A stretch of 64,000 nucleotides of DNA from Selenomonadales bacterium (GCA_029976065.1 JARKNV010000031.1:1-64000), one strand, 5' to 3'; counted from the stretch's first letter, positions 8,725-17,513 are shown. A program made the numbers and translations. Notes: a model not told the origin generated them from the letters alone.

Positions 8725-9162
8725 ATGCCGTACGTAGAAGTCTCGCTGCCCGTCAGCGCCAGCCGCGAAGCCATCTATCCCATCCTCAGGGAAATGGACA
8801 AATATCCCGAATTCATGGCCGACCTCGTCAGCGTAGAAATCGTCGACCGCGACGGGAACACCACCCTCACCAAATGGGTCTCCAACGTCGACGGCCGCAT
8901 CATCAAATGGACCGAGCGCGACATCTTCGACGACGCCAACTTCCACATCGCCTACAAACAAATCGACGGCGACCTCAAAAAATTCGAAGGCGAGTGGATC
9001 CTCACCCCTCGGGACGGGGCCACCGAAATCAAGCTAACCGTCGACTTCGAATTCGGCATCCCGATGATTGCGGGCCTGTTAAACCCCATCCTGAAGAAGA
9101 AAGTGAAGACCAATGCCGAAAATATGCTCAAAGCGATAAAAGACCGATTGGAAAGGCCTTAA
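8725..9162 (+). CDS. SRPBCC-family (START-like, polyketide cyclase type) protein
   Basis: A 145-residue single-domain protein with the pattern of the cyclase/coenzyme Q-binding branch of the SRPBCC superfamily: VSLPVSASREAIYPILREMDKYPEFM at the N-terminus, a KWTERD strand, FEGEWILTP, and a C-terminal helix ending NAENMLKAIKDRLE. These are hydrophobic-ligand-binding folds; the ligand cannot be predicted. A GGAGG site lies 9 bases before the ATG. It is the gene directly after repeat R1. Confidence 0.75.
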   Translation: MPYVEVSLPVSASREAIYPILREMDKYPEFMADLVSVEIVDRDGNTTLTKWVSNVDGRIIKWTERDIFDDANFHIAYKQIDGDLKKFEGEWILTPRDGATEIKLTVDFEFGIPMIAGLLNPILKKKVKTNAENMLKAIKDRLERP

Positions 9163-9172
9163 TTCGCTGTTG

Positions 9173-9201
9173 TTAATTATAAGCATTTTACTTATAATTA
9201 A
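9173..9201. promoter_or_regulatory. AT-rich perfect inverted repeat upstream of htpX
   Basis: TTAATTATAAG (9173-9183) and CTTATAATTAA (9191-9201), 11 bp, perfect, loop CATTTTA. It has no GC stem and no T run, so it is more likely an operator than a terminator. A TATAAT at 9260-9265 is the probable -10 of htpX, without a clear -35. Confidence 0.45.
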
Positions 9202-9311
9202 TAGTAACACGACACTAGGAGGGATTCCCGCGAAGGAATAAACACCCGTAACCAGGCTATATAATACTACTGACATATCGGTACCCAAACGAAAACGGAG
9301 GTGGATTCGCT

Positions 9312-10175
9312 TTGAATTCGCTTAAAACTACCATCCTTCTCGCCGGCCTTACCGGTCTGCTGCTCGCCATCGGCTACTCCTTCGGCGGCACCAGGGGCAT
9401 GACCATCATGTTCGTCCTCTCCATGATCATGAACTTCGCCAGCTACTGGTACAGCGATAAAATCGTCCTCAAGATGTACGGCGCCAGGGAGGTAACCCCC
9501 CAGCAGGCCCCCGACCTCATCCGCATGGTCTCCGGTCTGGCCCAGAAAGCCAAACTGCCCATGCCCAAAGTCTACATCATCGACACCGACGTCCCCAACG
9601 CCTTCGCCACCGGCCGCGACCCGGATCATGCCGCCGTCGCCGTGACCACCGGCATCATGCGGGCCCTCAACTACGAAGAGCTTGAAGGCGTCGTCGCCCA
9701 CGAACTCGCCCACGTCAAAAACCGCGACACCCTTATCAGCACCATCGTTGCCACCATCGCCGGCGTCATCACCATGATCGCCCAGATGGCCCAGTTCGCA
9801 GCCATCTTCGGCCGCGGCAGCGACGACGAAGATGGCGGCGTCGGCGGCATCTTCGAGTTCATCTTCCTCGTCGTTCTCGCCCCCATCGCCGCCACCCTCA
9901 TCCAAATGGGCATCTCCCGCGTCCGCGAATTCCAGGCCGACGAAACCGGCGGCCTCGTCTCCGGCAACCCGCTGGCCCTCGCCAGCGCCCTGCAGAAAAT
10001 CGAAAACTACGCCCGGCATCGCGTCATGGAAGAAGCCACCCCCGCCACCTCGCACCTCTTCATCATCAACCCCTTCTCCGGCGTCGGCGGCTGGATGACC
10101 AACCTCTTCAGCACCCACCCCGCCACCGCCCAGCGGGTGGCGAAACTGCAGGAACTCGCCAAAAAAATGCGCTGA
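9312..10175 (+). CDS. htpX: HtpX-type membrane zinc metalloprotease (M48)
   Basis: 287 residues. Two N-terminal transmembrane helices (about 7-24 and 28-46) precede the catalytic domain with HELAH (zinc ligands and catalytic Glu, about 131-135). A second membrane hairpin at about 150-200 is followed by the third zinc ligand region [10 protein letters not shown]. HtpX degrades misfolded membrane proteins, with its active site facing the cytoplasm. The start is a TTG behind GGAGGTG with 8-base spacing. A terminator closes the gene, so it appears monocistronic. Confidence 0.92.
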   Translation: MNSLKTTILLAGLTGLLLAIGYSFGGTRGMTIMFVLSMIMNFASYWYSDKIVLKMYGAREVTPQQAPDLIRMVSGLAQKAKLPMPKVYIIDTDVPNAFATGRDPDHAAVAVTTGIMRALNYEELEGVVAHELAHVKNRDTLISTIVATIAGVITMIAQMAQFAAIFGRGSDDEDGGVGGIFEFIFLVVLAPIAATLIQMGISRVREFQADETGGLVSGNPLALASALQKIENYARHRVMEEATPATSHLFIINPFSGVGGWMTNLFSTHPATAQRVAKLQELAKKMR

Positions 10176-10188
10176 CCGACACACTCAA

Positions 10189-10218
10189 GGCTCCGCGGCC
10201 AAAGCCGCGGAGCCTTTT
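10189..10218 (+). terminator. Terminator after htpX
   Basis: GGCTCCGCGGC, a CAAA loop, GCCGCGGAGCC, then TTTT: an 11-bp perfect GC stem. Confidence 0.9.
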
Positions 10219-10290
10219 CTTTCCCCCCGGCAGGAATAATCTCCCCGGCAAGGAAACAATATATATCCACATGGAACAGGGGGAAAAACA

Positions 10291-11049
10291 ATGAAATTCG
10301 TAAGGTTTCAGCAAGGCTCGGCGGTCAGGTACGGCGTCCTCGAAGGCGAAAACATCCGCATCGTCGAAGGCGACATCTTCGGCCAGTGGGCCATGGGCAA
10401 CCAGACGGTAAAACCCGACGCCATCAAACTGCTCGCCCCGTGCGTGCCCTCCAAGGCCGTCTGCATCGGCCTCAACTACCACGGCCACGCCAAAGAAATG
10501 AAAATCGACCTGCCCCAAGAACCGCTCATGTTCCTCAAGCCCTCATCCTCGCTCACCCATCCCGGCGGAGAAGTCGAATACCCGGCCATCTCCCGGAACC
10601 TCCACTTCGAAGCCGAACTCGCCATCGTCATCGGCAAACAGGCCCGCAAAGTCGCCGCCGCCGACGCCCGCGGCTATATCCTCGGCTACACCTGCGCCAA
10701 CGACGTCACCGCCCGCGACATCCAGAAAAGCGACGGCCAATGGACGCGCGGCAAATCCTTCGACACCTTCCTGCCCCTCGGCCCCTGCATCGCCACCGAC
10801 ATCGACCCCGACAACACCGACCTCAAGCTCTACCTCAACGGCGAAGTCAAACAAGCCTCCAACACCCGCGACCTCATCTTCAAAGTCGAGGAACTCGTCG
10901 CCTTCGCCAGCCAGGTCATGACCCTCTACCCCGGCGACGTCATCCTCACCGGCACCCCCGCCGGCGTCGGCCCCATGCAAGTCGGCGACAAAGTAGCCGT
11001 CGAACTCGCCGGCATCGGCCGGCTCGAAAACACCATCGTCAAAGGCTGA
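10291..11049 (+). CDS. Fumarylacetoacetate hydrolase-family enzyme
   Basis: 252 residues. An N-terminal cap of about 50 residues is followed by the FAH catalytic fold with CIGLNYHGHAKEM, the metal-site signature HFEAELAIVIGK, NDVTARDIQ, the KSFDTFLPLGP motif and the closing LTGTPAGVGPM. The family includes acylpyruvate hydrolases, oxaloacetate tautomerases and 2-hydroxyhepta-diene-dioate isomerases; the substrate cannot be told. AGGGGG before the ATG. Single gene between terminators. Confidence 0.85.
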   Translation: MKFVRFQQGSAVRYGVLEGENIRIVEGDIFGQWAMGNQTVKPDAIKLLAPCVPSKAVCIGLNYHGHAKEMKIDLPQEPLMFLKPSSSLTHPGGEVEYPAISRNLHFEAELAIVIGKQARKVAAADARGYILGYTCANDVTARDIQKSDGQWTRGKSFDTFLPLGPCIATDIDPDNTDLKLYLNGEVKQASNTRDLIFKVEELVAFASQVMTLYPGDVILTGTPAGVGPMQVGDKVAVELAGIGRLENTIVKG

Positions 11050-11114
11050 AAGACGCCGTAAATCTCCGCCAGTAAGCACAATCCGCCGGAAAAGCGATAT
11101 ATTATAATTATATA

Positions 11115-11142
11115 TTGACTTTCCCGGCGGATTTGTTACAAT
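11115..11142 (+). promoter_or_regulatory. Sigma-A promoter of speD
   Basis: TTGACT (11115-11120), a 16-bp spacer, TACAAT (11137-11142). A 10-bp inverted repeat, AATCCGCCGG (11080-11089) and CCGGCGGATT (11124-11133), has its right arm in the promoter spacer. It could be the weak terminator of the previous gene or an operator. Confidence 0.7.
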
Positions 11143-11184
11143 TTATCTGGAATTTCGTTTAAAGCGAAGGAGGTATTGGATGAG

Positions 11185-11559
11185 TTGAACGCCTTAGGTC
11201 GCCACATCTTGGCGGAATTTTACGGCTGTGACGCTGCCGCCCTCAACGACCCCGAAAAGGTCGAGCGCGCCATGGTCGACGCCGCCCTCGAAGCTGGAGC
11301 CGAAGTACGCGAGGTCGCCTTTCACAAATTCAGCCCGCAAGGCGTAAGTGGAGTTGTCGTGATTTCCGAATCACACCTGGCGATCCACACCTGGCCGGAA
11401 CTCGGCTATGCAGCTGTCGACGTATTTACCTGCGGTGACCGGGTCGATCCCTGGGAAGCCTGCCGCTACCTTGTCGATAGTCTTCACGCGACCGAAGTCG
11501 ACGCCACAGAAGTCAAACGCGGCAAAATGTCCGGACAGTTGGCGCAAAAAGTATCTTGA
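11185..11559 (+). CDS. speD: S-adenosylmethionine decarboxylase proenzyme, bacterial short form
   Basis: About 124 residues. The self-cleavage site is visible: [20 protein letters not shown], where the Ser of ESH becomes the pyruvoyl group. The catalytic Cys lies in DVFTCG. The product, decarboxylated SAM, is the aminopropyl donor for spermidine. I chose TTG at 11185, giving [12 protein letters not shown], because it aligns with the start of other short SpeD proteins; TTG at 11176 lies only 3 bases from GGAGG. No speE lies in the window. Confidence 0.9.
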   Translation: MNALGRHILAEFYGCDAAALNDPEKVERAMVDAALEAGAEVREVAFHKFSPQGVSGVVVISESHLAIHTWPELGYAAVDVFTCGDRVDPWEACRYLVDSLHATEVDATEVKRGKMSGQLAQKVS

Positions 11560-11617
11560 GGAGGGATTTTTATTTTACTCCTGACAATAAGTAGGAGATT
11601 GGTGGTAGACTGATATT

Positions 11618-11652
11618 CCTGTTGTGCAGCATGCGCAGCAGGTTATTTTTTT
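11618..11652 (+). terminator. Terminator after speD
   Basis: A 10-bp stem with two G-U pairs (11618-11627 with 11633-11642), loop AGCAT, followed by TTATTTTTTT. Confidence 0.85.
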
Positions 11653-11688
11653 GTCCCGGTTGCCTAAAAAGTCCATCGGATGCTGTTT

Positions 11689-11717
11689 TTGACAAGACCA
11701 CCGCCTCTCCATATAAT
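11689..11717 (+). promoter_or_regulatory. Consensus sigma-A promoter of the M42 peptidase operon
   Basis: TTGACA (11689-11694), a 17-bp spacer, TATAAT (11712-11717): a full-consensus match, expected to be strong and constitutive. Confidence 0.9.
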
Positions 11718-11781
11718 GGTAGTGTAGCGTATAAAACTTCGCCGCACACTACGCATAACGAATAGGAGGGGATACACATAC

Positions 11782-12855
11782 ATGGATAAAACACTCGAAT
11801 GGCTCAAGCAAATCAGCGAAGTCGCCGGCCCGTCCGGCTACGAGCAGCGGGTCAAAACCCTGCTGGCCGAGCGCCTTGCCGGTAAAAGCGAAGTATCGTA
11901 CGACCGCATCGGCAGCATCATCTTCAAAAAACGCGGCGCCGCCGACGAACCCCGCATCATGCTCGCCAGCCACATGGACGAAATCGGCTTCATGGTCAAA
12001 CACATCACCAAGGAAGGCTACCTCAAATTCACCACCCTCGGCGGCTGGTGGGAGCAAGTCATGCTCGGCCAGCGCGTCACCGTCATGACCGCCAAAGGCG
12101 ACCTCCCCGGCGTAATCGGCAGCAAACCGCCCCACATCCTCACCCCCGAAGAACGCAAAAAAGTCGTCCAGAAGAAAGAAATGTACATCGACATCGGCGC
12201 CGCCGACGAAAAAGACGCCAAAGAACGCTTCGGCGTCCGCCCTGGCGACGCCGTCGCCCCCTACAGCACCTTCACCCCCCTCGCCGACGACAAATACCTC
12301 ATGGCCAAAGCCTGGGACAACCGCATCGGCTGCGCTGTCATGGTCGACGTCATCCAAGCCCTCCACCAGGAAATCCACCCCAACACCGTCTTCGGCGTCG
12401 GCACCGTCCAGGAAGAAGTCGGCCTGCGCGGCGCCAAAACCAGCGCCAGCGTCATTGACCCTCACTTCGCCTTCGCCGTCGACACCTGCGTAGCCGGCGA
12501 CACCCCCGGCGTCAGCGACGACCAGGCCTCCAGCCGGCTCGGCAAAGGCGTCGCCATCTCCATCTTCGACTCCAGCCTCATCCCCATGCCCAAATTCCGC
12601 GACTTCGCCGTCGCCGTCGCCGAAGAAAACAACATCCCCTACCAGCTCGAATTCACCGAAGGCGGCGGCACCGACGCCGGGCGCATCCACATCCACGGCC
12701 AGGGCGTTCCCAGCCTCGTCCTCAGCCTGCCCACCCGCTACATCCACAGCCACAACAGCGTCATCCACCGCGACGACTACGACGCCACCGTCCGCCTGCT
12801 CGTCGCCATCCTCAGAAAACTCGACGCCGCCAAATTCGAGGAACTCATAAAATGA
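11782..12855 (+). CDS. M42-family metallo-aminopeptidase
   Basis: 357 residues. Metal-ligand motifs of the M42 (glutamyl aminopeptidase/PepA/TET) family are visible: ASHMDEIGF (His and catalytic Asp near 65), KAWDNRIGC (bridging Asp), VQEEVGLRG (catalytic and metal Glu), DTC, and the C-terminal SHNSVIHRDD with a ligand His. The PDZ-like dimerisation domain is inserted at about 70-170. These are cytoplasmic oligomeric aminopeptidases trimming peptides. First gene behind a consensus promoter; its stop overlaps the next start (ATGA). Confidence 0.9.
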   Translation: MDKTLEWLKQISEVAGPSGYEQRVKTLLAERLAGKSEVSYDRIGSIIFKKRGAADEPRIMLASHMDEIGFMVKHITKEGYLKFTTLGGWWEQVMLGQRVTVMTAKGDLPGVIGSKPPHILTPEERKKVVQKKEMYIDIGAADEKDAKERFGVRPGDAVAPYSTFTPLADDKYLMAKAWDNRIGCAVMVDVIQALHQEIHPNTVFGVGTVQEEVGLRGAKTSASVIDPHFAFAVDTCVAGDTPGVSDDQASSRLGKGVAISIFDSSLIPMPKFRDFAVAVAEENNIPYQLEFTEGGGTDAGRIHIHGQGVPSLVLSLPTRYIHSHNSVIHRDDYDATVRLLVAILRKLDAAKFEELIK

Positions 12856-13379
12856 GCGGCCTCCTGCCCTATAAAGGCGCCTGGCCCAAGCTCGACGGCG
12901 ACGTCTTCGTCGCCCCTGGCGCCAAGGTCATCGGCCAAGTAACCATCGGCCACGGCTCCGGCATCTGGTTCAACACCGTCGTCCGCGGCGACGACGCCCC
13001 CATCGCCATTGGCCGCTACACCAACATCCAGGACGGCTCCGTCCTCCACGTCCAGGACGCCGACCACCCCCTTGCCATCGGCGACTACGTCACCGTCGGC
13101 CACAACGTCACCCTGCATTGCTCCGCTGTCGGCGACAACTGCCTCATCGGCATGGGCGCCATCATCCTCGCCGGCGCCGTCATTGGCGACAACTGCATCA
13201 TCGGCGCCGGCACCCTCATCGCCGAAGGCAAACAAATCCCCGCCGGCTCCCTCGTCGTCGGCGCCCCCGGGCGGATCATCCGCGCCGTCAGCGACCAAGA
13301 CATCGCCATGATCCGCACCTCGGCCGGCATCTACCATGAAAAAGCCAAAAACTATAAAGAAATGAACTGCGGCAAATAG
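12852..13379 (+). CDS. Gamma-class carbonic anhydrase-like hexapeptide-repeat protein
   Basis: 175 residues of left-handed beta-helix repeats ([65 protein letters not shown]) and a C-terminal helix. The three zinc-ligand histidines of the gamma-carbonic anhydrase group are present (VLHV, VGHN, LHC). Catalysis in this YrdA/PaaY-like subgroup is often weak or unproven. Translationally coupled to the M42 peptidase by a 4-base overlap. Confidence 0.85.
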   Translation: MSGLLPYKGAWPKLDGDVFVAPGAKVIGQVTIGHGSGIWFNTVVRGDDAPIAIGRYTNIQDGSVLHVQDADHPLAIGDYVTVGHNVTLHCSAVGDNCLIGMGAIILAGAVIGDNCIIGAGTLIAEGKQIPAGSLVVGAPGRIIRAVSDQDIAMIRTSAGIYHEKAKNYKEMNCGK

Positions 13380-13392
13380 GGGAGGAGACCAC

Positions 13393-13809
13393 ATGGAAAA
13401 AACCCTCGTCCTCGTCAAACCCGACGGCGTCGCCAAAGGCCTCACCGGCGAAATCATCGCCCGCTTCGAACGGCGCGGCCTCACCGTCGCCGCCCTCAAA
13501 ATGCTCAAACTCTCCCCAGCCAAAGCCGAAAGCCACTACGCCGAACACAAAGGGAAGCCCTTCTTCGACCAACTCGTCGCCTTCATCACCTCCGGCCCCA
13601 TCGTCGCCATGGTCATCGGCGGCGAAAACGCCGTTAAAACCGTCCGCGCCATGATGGGCCCCACCAACCCCGCCGACGCCGCCCCCGGCACCGTCCGCGG
13701 CGACTTCGCCCTCAGCATCGGCCAAAACATCATCCACGGCTCCGACAGCCCGGCCAGCGCCGCCCGCGAAATCGAAATCTACTTTACCCCCGACGAAATC
13801 GTCCAATAA
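13393..13809 (+). CDS. ndk: Nucleoside diphosphate kinase
   Basis: 138 residues, the usual family length. [17 protein letters not shown] at the N-terminus, and the active-site phospho-His in NIIHGSDS near 115. Transfers the gamma phosphate from ATP to NDPs to balance nucleotide pools. GGGGAGGAG precedes the ATG. Lies 13 bases after the carbonic anhydrase-like gene. Confidence 0.97.
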   Translation: MEKTLVLVKPDGVAKGLTGEIIARFERRGLTVAALKMLKLSPAKAESHYAEHKGKPFFDQLVAFITSGPIVAMVIGGENAVKTVRAMMGPTNPADAAPGTVRGDFALSIGQNIIHGSDSPASAAREIEIYFTPDEIVQ

Positions 13810-13822
13810 AGGGAGCAGCAAC

Positions 13823-14326
13823 ATGAAAATCTACACCAAAACCGGCGACAAAGGCGAAACCTCCCTCTACAGCGGCCAGCGCGTCCCCAAAGACAGCCCC
13901 CGCGTCGAAGCCTACGGCACCATCGACGAACTAGACTCCGCCCTCGGCCTCGCCCGCGCCCTCTGCGCCAACCAAGACGTCCGCGGCACCGTCCGCCATC
14001 TCCAGCAACTCCTCTGGGCCGCCATGGCCGAAGTCGCCACCCTCGGCGGCCAGCCGCGCATCACCCAGGCCGAAATTGCCGACCTCGAACAAACCATCGA
14101 CAAATACGACGCCGCCCTGCCGCCCCTAACCGCCTTCGTCATCCCCGGCGACACCCCCGGCGGCGGCGCCCTCGACCTCGCCCGCACCGTCGCCCGCCGG
14201 GCCGAGCGCCAGCTGTGGCGCGTAGCCCGCGCCGAACCCGTCGCCGAGCCCGTACTCGTATTCGTAAACCGCCTTTCCGACCTCTGCTTCATCCTCGCGC
14301 GGGCCGAAAACGAAACCAAACGGTGA
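13823..14326 (+). CDS. PduO-type cob(I)alamin adenosyltransferase
   Basis: 167 residues. Has the N-terminal ATP-binding signature MKIYTKTGDKGETSLYSG, the GTIDELDSALGLAR motif, and the C-terminal RTVARRAERQ and VNRLSDLCFILAR motifs of the PduO/EutT-like ATP:corrinoid adenosyltransferases. It makes adenosylcobalamin from cob(I)alamin and ATP. Thirteen bases separate it from ndk, in the same operon. Confidence 0.92.
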   Translation: MKIYTKTGDKGETSLYSGQRVPKDSPRVEAYGTIDELDSALGLARALCANQDVRGTVRHLQQLLWAAMAEVATLGGQPRITQAEIADLEQTIDKYDAALPPLTAFVIPGDTPGGGALDLARTVARRAERQLWRVARAEPVAEPVLVFVNRLSDLCFILARAENETKR

Positions 14327-14331
14327 TATAA

Positions 14332-14535
14332 ATGCCCATCTACGAATTTAAATGCAATCAATGCAACACCCAATTCGAACAACTCTGCCGCCTCGACTGG
14401 CAGGGTACCGTCGCCTGCCCGGCCTGCGGCAGCAAAGACCTCGCCAAAGCCCTGTCCGCCTTCTGCTCGCCCGGCAGCGGCGGCGGCAAAAGCTGCGCCG
14501 GCTGCGCCGGCGGCAACTGCGGCTCCTGCCATTAA
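14332..14535 (+). CDS. FmdB-type zinc-ribbon protein
   Basis: 67 residues. MPIYEFKCNQC with CPACGS forms the four-cysteine zinc ribbon of the FmdB family, followed by a Gly/Cys-rich tail (GKSCAGCAGGNCGSCH). The family's function is not established. Starts 6 bases after the adenosyltransferase stop. Confidence 0.85.
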   Translation: MPIYEFKCNQCNTQFEQLCRLDWQGTVACPACGSKDLAKALSAFCSPGSGGGKSCAGCAGGNCGSCH

Positions 14536-14597
14536 CCAGCCGCTTTACAACCGCATCGCCAAATAGTTGTCACAACAACCGCCCGTTCGTCATAAAC

Positions 14598-14755
14598 TTA
14601 TAGCGAGTAAGTTGCGGAAGGGGCGAGGGGCAGTGAAGCTGAAAGTCTACTCGATGACCGTGCCACGGCCACTGCGGAGAATCTTGCGGATTTTTTGTAA
14701 AAATGGCTAAATACGGCAATACTAATAACCGCCTGCAGCAGGCGGTTATTTATTT
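14598..14755 (+). ncRNA. Candidate small structured RNA between the FmdB and EF-G-like genes
   Basis: The 366-base gap has a plausible promoter (TTGTCA then CATAAA 18 bp later, about 14568-14597), pairings such as CGAGTA (14602-14607) with TACTCG (near 14648), a CCGTG-C-CACGG hairpin, and a strong terminator at 14724-14755. I could not match the sequence to a known riboswitch or small RNA. It may be just a transcript tail. Confidence 0.3.
14724..14755 (+). terminator. Intrinsic terminator before the EF-G-like gene
   Basis: AATAACCGCCT (14724-14734), loop GCAGC, AGGCGGTTATT (14740-14750), followed by a T-rich run. Confidence 0.8.
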
Positions 14756-14902
14756 CCCCGTCCGCCGCGGCCGCCGCCGGTCGACATTTCTTTCCGCGCC
14801 GAAAAGCAGGAATATTTACACTTGACAGAGAATTATTTGAACCGCATTTACTCGCCGCACTACTGTGTGGGACAGGGACTATACCAGCAAGGGGGACTTG
14901 AT

Positions 14903-16987
14903 TTGAAAGAGTACAAAAGCGACAAAATCCGGAACGTGGGCATCTTCGCCCATGGTGGTGCTGGCAAAACATCACTCGCGGAAGCCCTGCTTTACAGCAC
15001 CGGGGCCGTAACCCGCCTCGGCAAAGTCGACGACGGCACAGCCACCACCGACTTCGAACCCGAAGAAGTAAAACGCAAAGTAACGATCAGCACCGGTCTG
15101 GCCCCTTGCGAATGGCGCGACCATAAGATAAATTTCCTCGACACGCCGGGGTACGCTGATTTCGTCGCCGAAGTCAAAGGCACGCTCCGGGCCGTCGACG
15201 CCGCCCTCATCGTCCTCTGCGCCGCCTCCGGGGTCGAAGTCGGCACCGAAAACGTCTGGAAATACGCCGAAGAAACCGGCGTGCCCCGCCTCGCCTTCAT
15301 CAACAAAATGGACCGGGAAAATGCCGACTTCTTCGCCACCCTCGACCAGATGAAAGAAAAATTCGGCAACAACATCTTCCCCATCCAAATCCCCATTGGC
15401 GCCCAGGAAAGCTTCAAAGGCGTCGTCGACCTCGTCAAAATGAAAGCCTACACCCCGGCCAACGCCCAGGGCACCCAATACACCGAAGGCGACATCCCCG
15501 CCGACCTCAAAGACAAAGCCGACGAAGCGCGACTCGCCATGATCGAAGCCGCCGCCGAAGCCGACGACGACCTCCTCACCAAATACCTCGAAGGCGAAGA
15601 ACTCAGCGACGACGAAATCCGCACCGGCCTCATCAAAGGCGTGGCCCAGGGCAAATTCTGCCCCGTCATGTGCGGCGCCGCCTACAAAAACATCGGCACC
15701 CACCAGCTCCTCGACGCCCTCATCGCCTTCGGCCCCTCGCCCGAAAACACCGTCGCCAAAGGCGCCAACCCCGCCACCAAAGAACCCGTCGAGCGGAAAA
15801 ACGGCGACCCCTTCGCCGCCCTCGTCTTCAAAACCACCGCCGACCCCTTCGTCGGCCGCCTCAGCTTCTTCCGCGTCTTCTCCGGCCAGCTCAAGCCCGA
15901 CTCCACCCTCTACAACGCCACCCGGGAAAAAAGCGAGCGCATCGGCAACATCTTCACCATGCGCGGCAAAACCCAGGACGCCCTCACCGTAGCCAACGCC
16001 GGCGACATCGTCGTCGTCGCCAAAATGACCGAAACAAAAACCGGCGACACCATCTGCGACAAAGACAAGCCCGTCATCTTCGACGCAATCGTCTACCCCA
16101 AGCCCATGTTCACCATGTCCGTCGAAGCCAAGAACAAAGGCGACGAAGACAAGATCGGCAACGCCCTCGCCCGCATGGCCGACGAAGACCCCACCTTCAC
16201 CCTCGAAAAGAACCTCGAAACCCACCAGCTCCTCGCCAGCGGCATCAGCGACATGCACATCGACGTCATCGCCGAGCGCATGAAACGCAAATTCGGCGTC
16301 GACGTCAAACTCAGCGACCCGCGCATCCCCTACCGCGAATCCATCCGCTCCAGCGTCAAAACCGAATACAAGCACAAGAAACAAAGCGGCGGCCACGGCC
16401 AATACGGCCATGTCTGGCTGCAGCTCGACCCGCTGCCCACCGGCACCGGTTTCGAATTCGCCGAATCAATCTTCGGCGGCGCCGTACCCCGCCAGTACTT
16501 CCCGGCCGTCGAAAAAGGCGTCCGCGAAGCCATGGCCAACGGCATCCTCGCCGGCTACCCCGTCACCGACATGAAAGTCACCCTCACCGACGGCTCCTAC
16601 CACGACGTCGACTCCTCGGAAATGGCCTTCAAAATCGCCGCCTCCGGCGCCATCAAAAAAGGCGCCCTCCAGGCCAAACCCATCCTCCTCGAGCCTGTCT
16701 ACAGCGTCGAAGTCACCGTCCCCGAATCCTACATGGGCGACATCATCGGCGACTTCAACAGCCGGCGCGGCCGCATCCTAGGCATGGAGCCGATAGGAGG
16801 GGGGCTCGGCGTAGTCCGCGCCCAGGCGCCCCTGGCCGAAGTCTTCCGCTACTCCATCGACCTCCGCTCCATGACCCAGGGCCGCGGCAAATTCGACATG
16901 GCCTTCGACCACTACGAAGAAGTCCCGCAGCGCATCGCCGAAGGGATTATCGCAGCCTTCAAGAAAGACAAAGAAGACGAAGAATAA
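14903..16987 (+). CDS. EF-G-like translational GTPase (divergent second EF-G type)
   Basis: 694 residues with EF-G domain order. The P-loop is AHGGAGKTSLAEAL instead of the canonical AHIDAGKT, G3 is DTPGYADF and G4 is NKMDREN; the C-terminal domain has EPIGGGLGVVRAQAPLAEVFRY. This P-loop marks the EF-G-like group of unclear function found beside a canonical FusA; it is not TetM-like. I chose TTG at 14903 (MKEYKSDKIRN) behind AAGGGGG. A longer reading from TTG at 14822 starts at a TTGACA that looks like a -35 box. Repeat R2 begins 5 bases after the stop. Confidence 0.88.
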   Translation: MKEYKSDKIRNVGIFAHGGAGKTSLAEALLYSTGAVTRLGKVDDGTATTDFEPEEVKRKVTISTGLAPCEWRDHKINFLDTPGYADFVAEVKGTLRAVDAALIVLCAASGVEVGTENVWKYAEETGVPRLAFINKMDRENADFFATLDQMKEKFGNNIFPIQIPIGAQESFKGVVDLVKMKAYTPANAQGTQYTEGDIPADLKDKADEARLAMIEAAAEADDDLLTKYLEGEELSDDEIRTGLIKGVAQGKFCPVMCGAAYKNIGTHQLLDALIAFGPSPENTVAKGANPATKEPVERKNGDPFAALVFKTTADPFVGRLSFFRVFSGQLKPDSTLYNATREKSERIGNIFTMRGKTQDALTVANAGDIVVVAKMTETKTGDTICDKDKPVIFDAIVYPKPMFTMSVEAKNKGDEDKIGNALARMADEDPTFTLEKNLETHQLLASGISDMHIDVIAERMKRKFGVDVKLSDPRIPYRESIRSSVKTEYKHKKQSGGHGQYGHVWLQLDPLPTGTGFEFAESIFGGAVPRQYFPAVEKGVREAMANGILAGYPVTDMKVTLTDGSYHDVDSSEMAFKIAASGAIKKGALQAKPILLEPVYSVEVTVPESYMGDIIGDFNSRRGRILGMEPIGGGLGVVRAQAPLAEVFRYSIDLRSMTQGRGKFDMAFDHYEEVPQRIAEGIIAAFKKDKEDEE

Positions 16988-16991
16988 TTTC

Positions 16992-17165
16992 GGTCGCGTA
17001 AAAAGTCCATCTGCGGCGTTGCTCCTCGGCTGCCATCCTGTGCGCAGTTCTTAGCGCTTTAGTGGTTAGAACTGCGGCCTACCCTTTACGGGTGCAGCGT
17101 ACGTTCGTGTACGCTTCCGGTGTCAGCCTCCGGTGCGCCTTGCATCTGGAGCTTTTTACGCAACC
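16992..17165. repeat. Palindromic dispersed repeat R2
   Basis: Same internal boxes as R1, but the outer arms are different and still complementary: GCGTAAAAAG on the left and CTTTTTACGC on the right. The middle carries a module with the GCAGTTCT/AGAACTGC stem and ACCCTTTACGGGT, then the GCGTAC-GTTCGT-GTACGC hairpin. Directly follows the EF-G-like stop. Confidence 0.85.
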
Positions 17166-17185
17166 TCAACTCAACAGGACCCATC

Positions 17186-17217
17186 AAAAAAGCACCTGCG
17201 CAAGCAGGTGCTTTTTT
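17186..17217. terminator. Bidirectional terminator (tRNA-Gln / EF-G-like side)
   Basis: AGCACCTGC (17191-17199), loop GCAA, GCAGGTGCT (17204-17212), flanked by AAAAA on the left and TTTTTT on the right, so it can stop transcripts from both strands. Confidence 0.85.
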
Positions 17218-17224
17218 CTTTCTT

Positions 17225-17299
17225 TGGCAGGGGCGGCTGGATTCGAACCAACGCATGACGGAGTCAAAGTCCGTTGCCTTACCACTTGGCTACGCCCCT
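17225..17299 (-). tRNA. tRNA-Gln (anticodon TTG)
   Basis: Read on the minus strand: acceptor stem AGGGGCG/CGCCCCT, D-loop AGTGGTAAGGC, anticodon stem CGGA/TCCG with loop CTTTGAC (anticodon TTG), T-arm GGTTCGAATCC, discriminator G and encoded CCA. 75 bases. A TATATT with TTGCGA 18 bp upstream lies between it and tRNA-Pro, so it may have its own promoter. Confidence 0.96.
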
Positions 17300-17402
17300 A
17301 TAATAAAGCTTTCTAATAACAAATATATCACGTCCTTGCCCCTTGTCGCAACTCCGGCGCATAGCCGGCGTTTCCCGCCGCCTTCGGCCATTACTGCACG
17401 AC

Positions 17403-17434
17403 AAAAAAGACAGCCTTTTAGGCTGTCTTTTTTT
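17403..17434. terminator. Bidirectional terminator between the two tRNA genes
   Basis: AGACAGCC (17408-17415), loop TTTTA, GGCTGTCT (17421-17428), flanked by A and T runs. Serves tRNA-Pro on the minus strand. Confidence 0.85.
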
Positions 17435-17436
17435 GC

Positions 17437-17513
17437 TGGTCGGGGCGACAGGATTTGAACCTGCGACCTTTCGGTCCCGAACCGAACGCGCTACCAAACT
17501 GCGCTACGCCCCG
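17437..17513 (-). tRNA. tRNA-Pro (anticodon CGG)
   Basis: Minus strand: acceptor stem CGGGGCG/CGCCCCG, D-arm GCGCAGTTTGGTAGCGC, anticodon stem TTCGG/CCGAA with loop TTCGGGA (anticodon CGG), T-arm AGGTTCAAATCCT, discriminator A and encoded CCA. 77 bases. Confidence 0.96.

Noticed and set aside
11080-11133. The inverted repeat before speD as a riboswitch
   Set aside because: Its right arm lies inside the promoter spacer, upstream of the transcription start, so it is not in the speD leader.
14598-14700. Cobalamin riboswitch upstream of the EF-G-like gene (a GCCACTG string is present)
   Set aside because: The rest of the B12-box core is not visible, and the downstream gene is not a cobalamin gene. 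The short string alone is weak evidence.
14822-14902. 27-codon N-terminal extension of the EF-G-like protein
   Set aside because: It begins at TTGACA, a likely promoter element. The conserved family start fits TTG 14903 with AAGGGGG upstream.
17062-17458. Plus-strand open frames over repeat R2 and the tRNA genes
   Set aside because: They cross two tRNA genes and a terminator and have no start signal.
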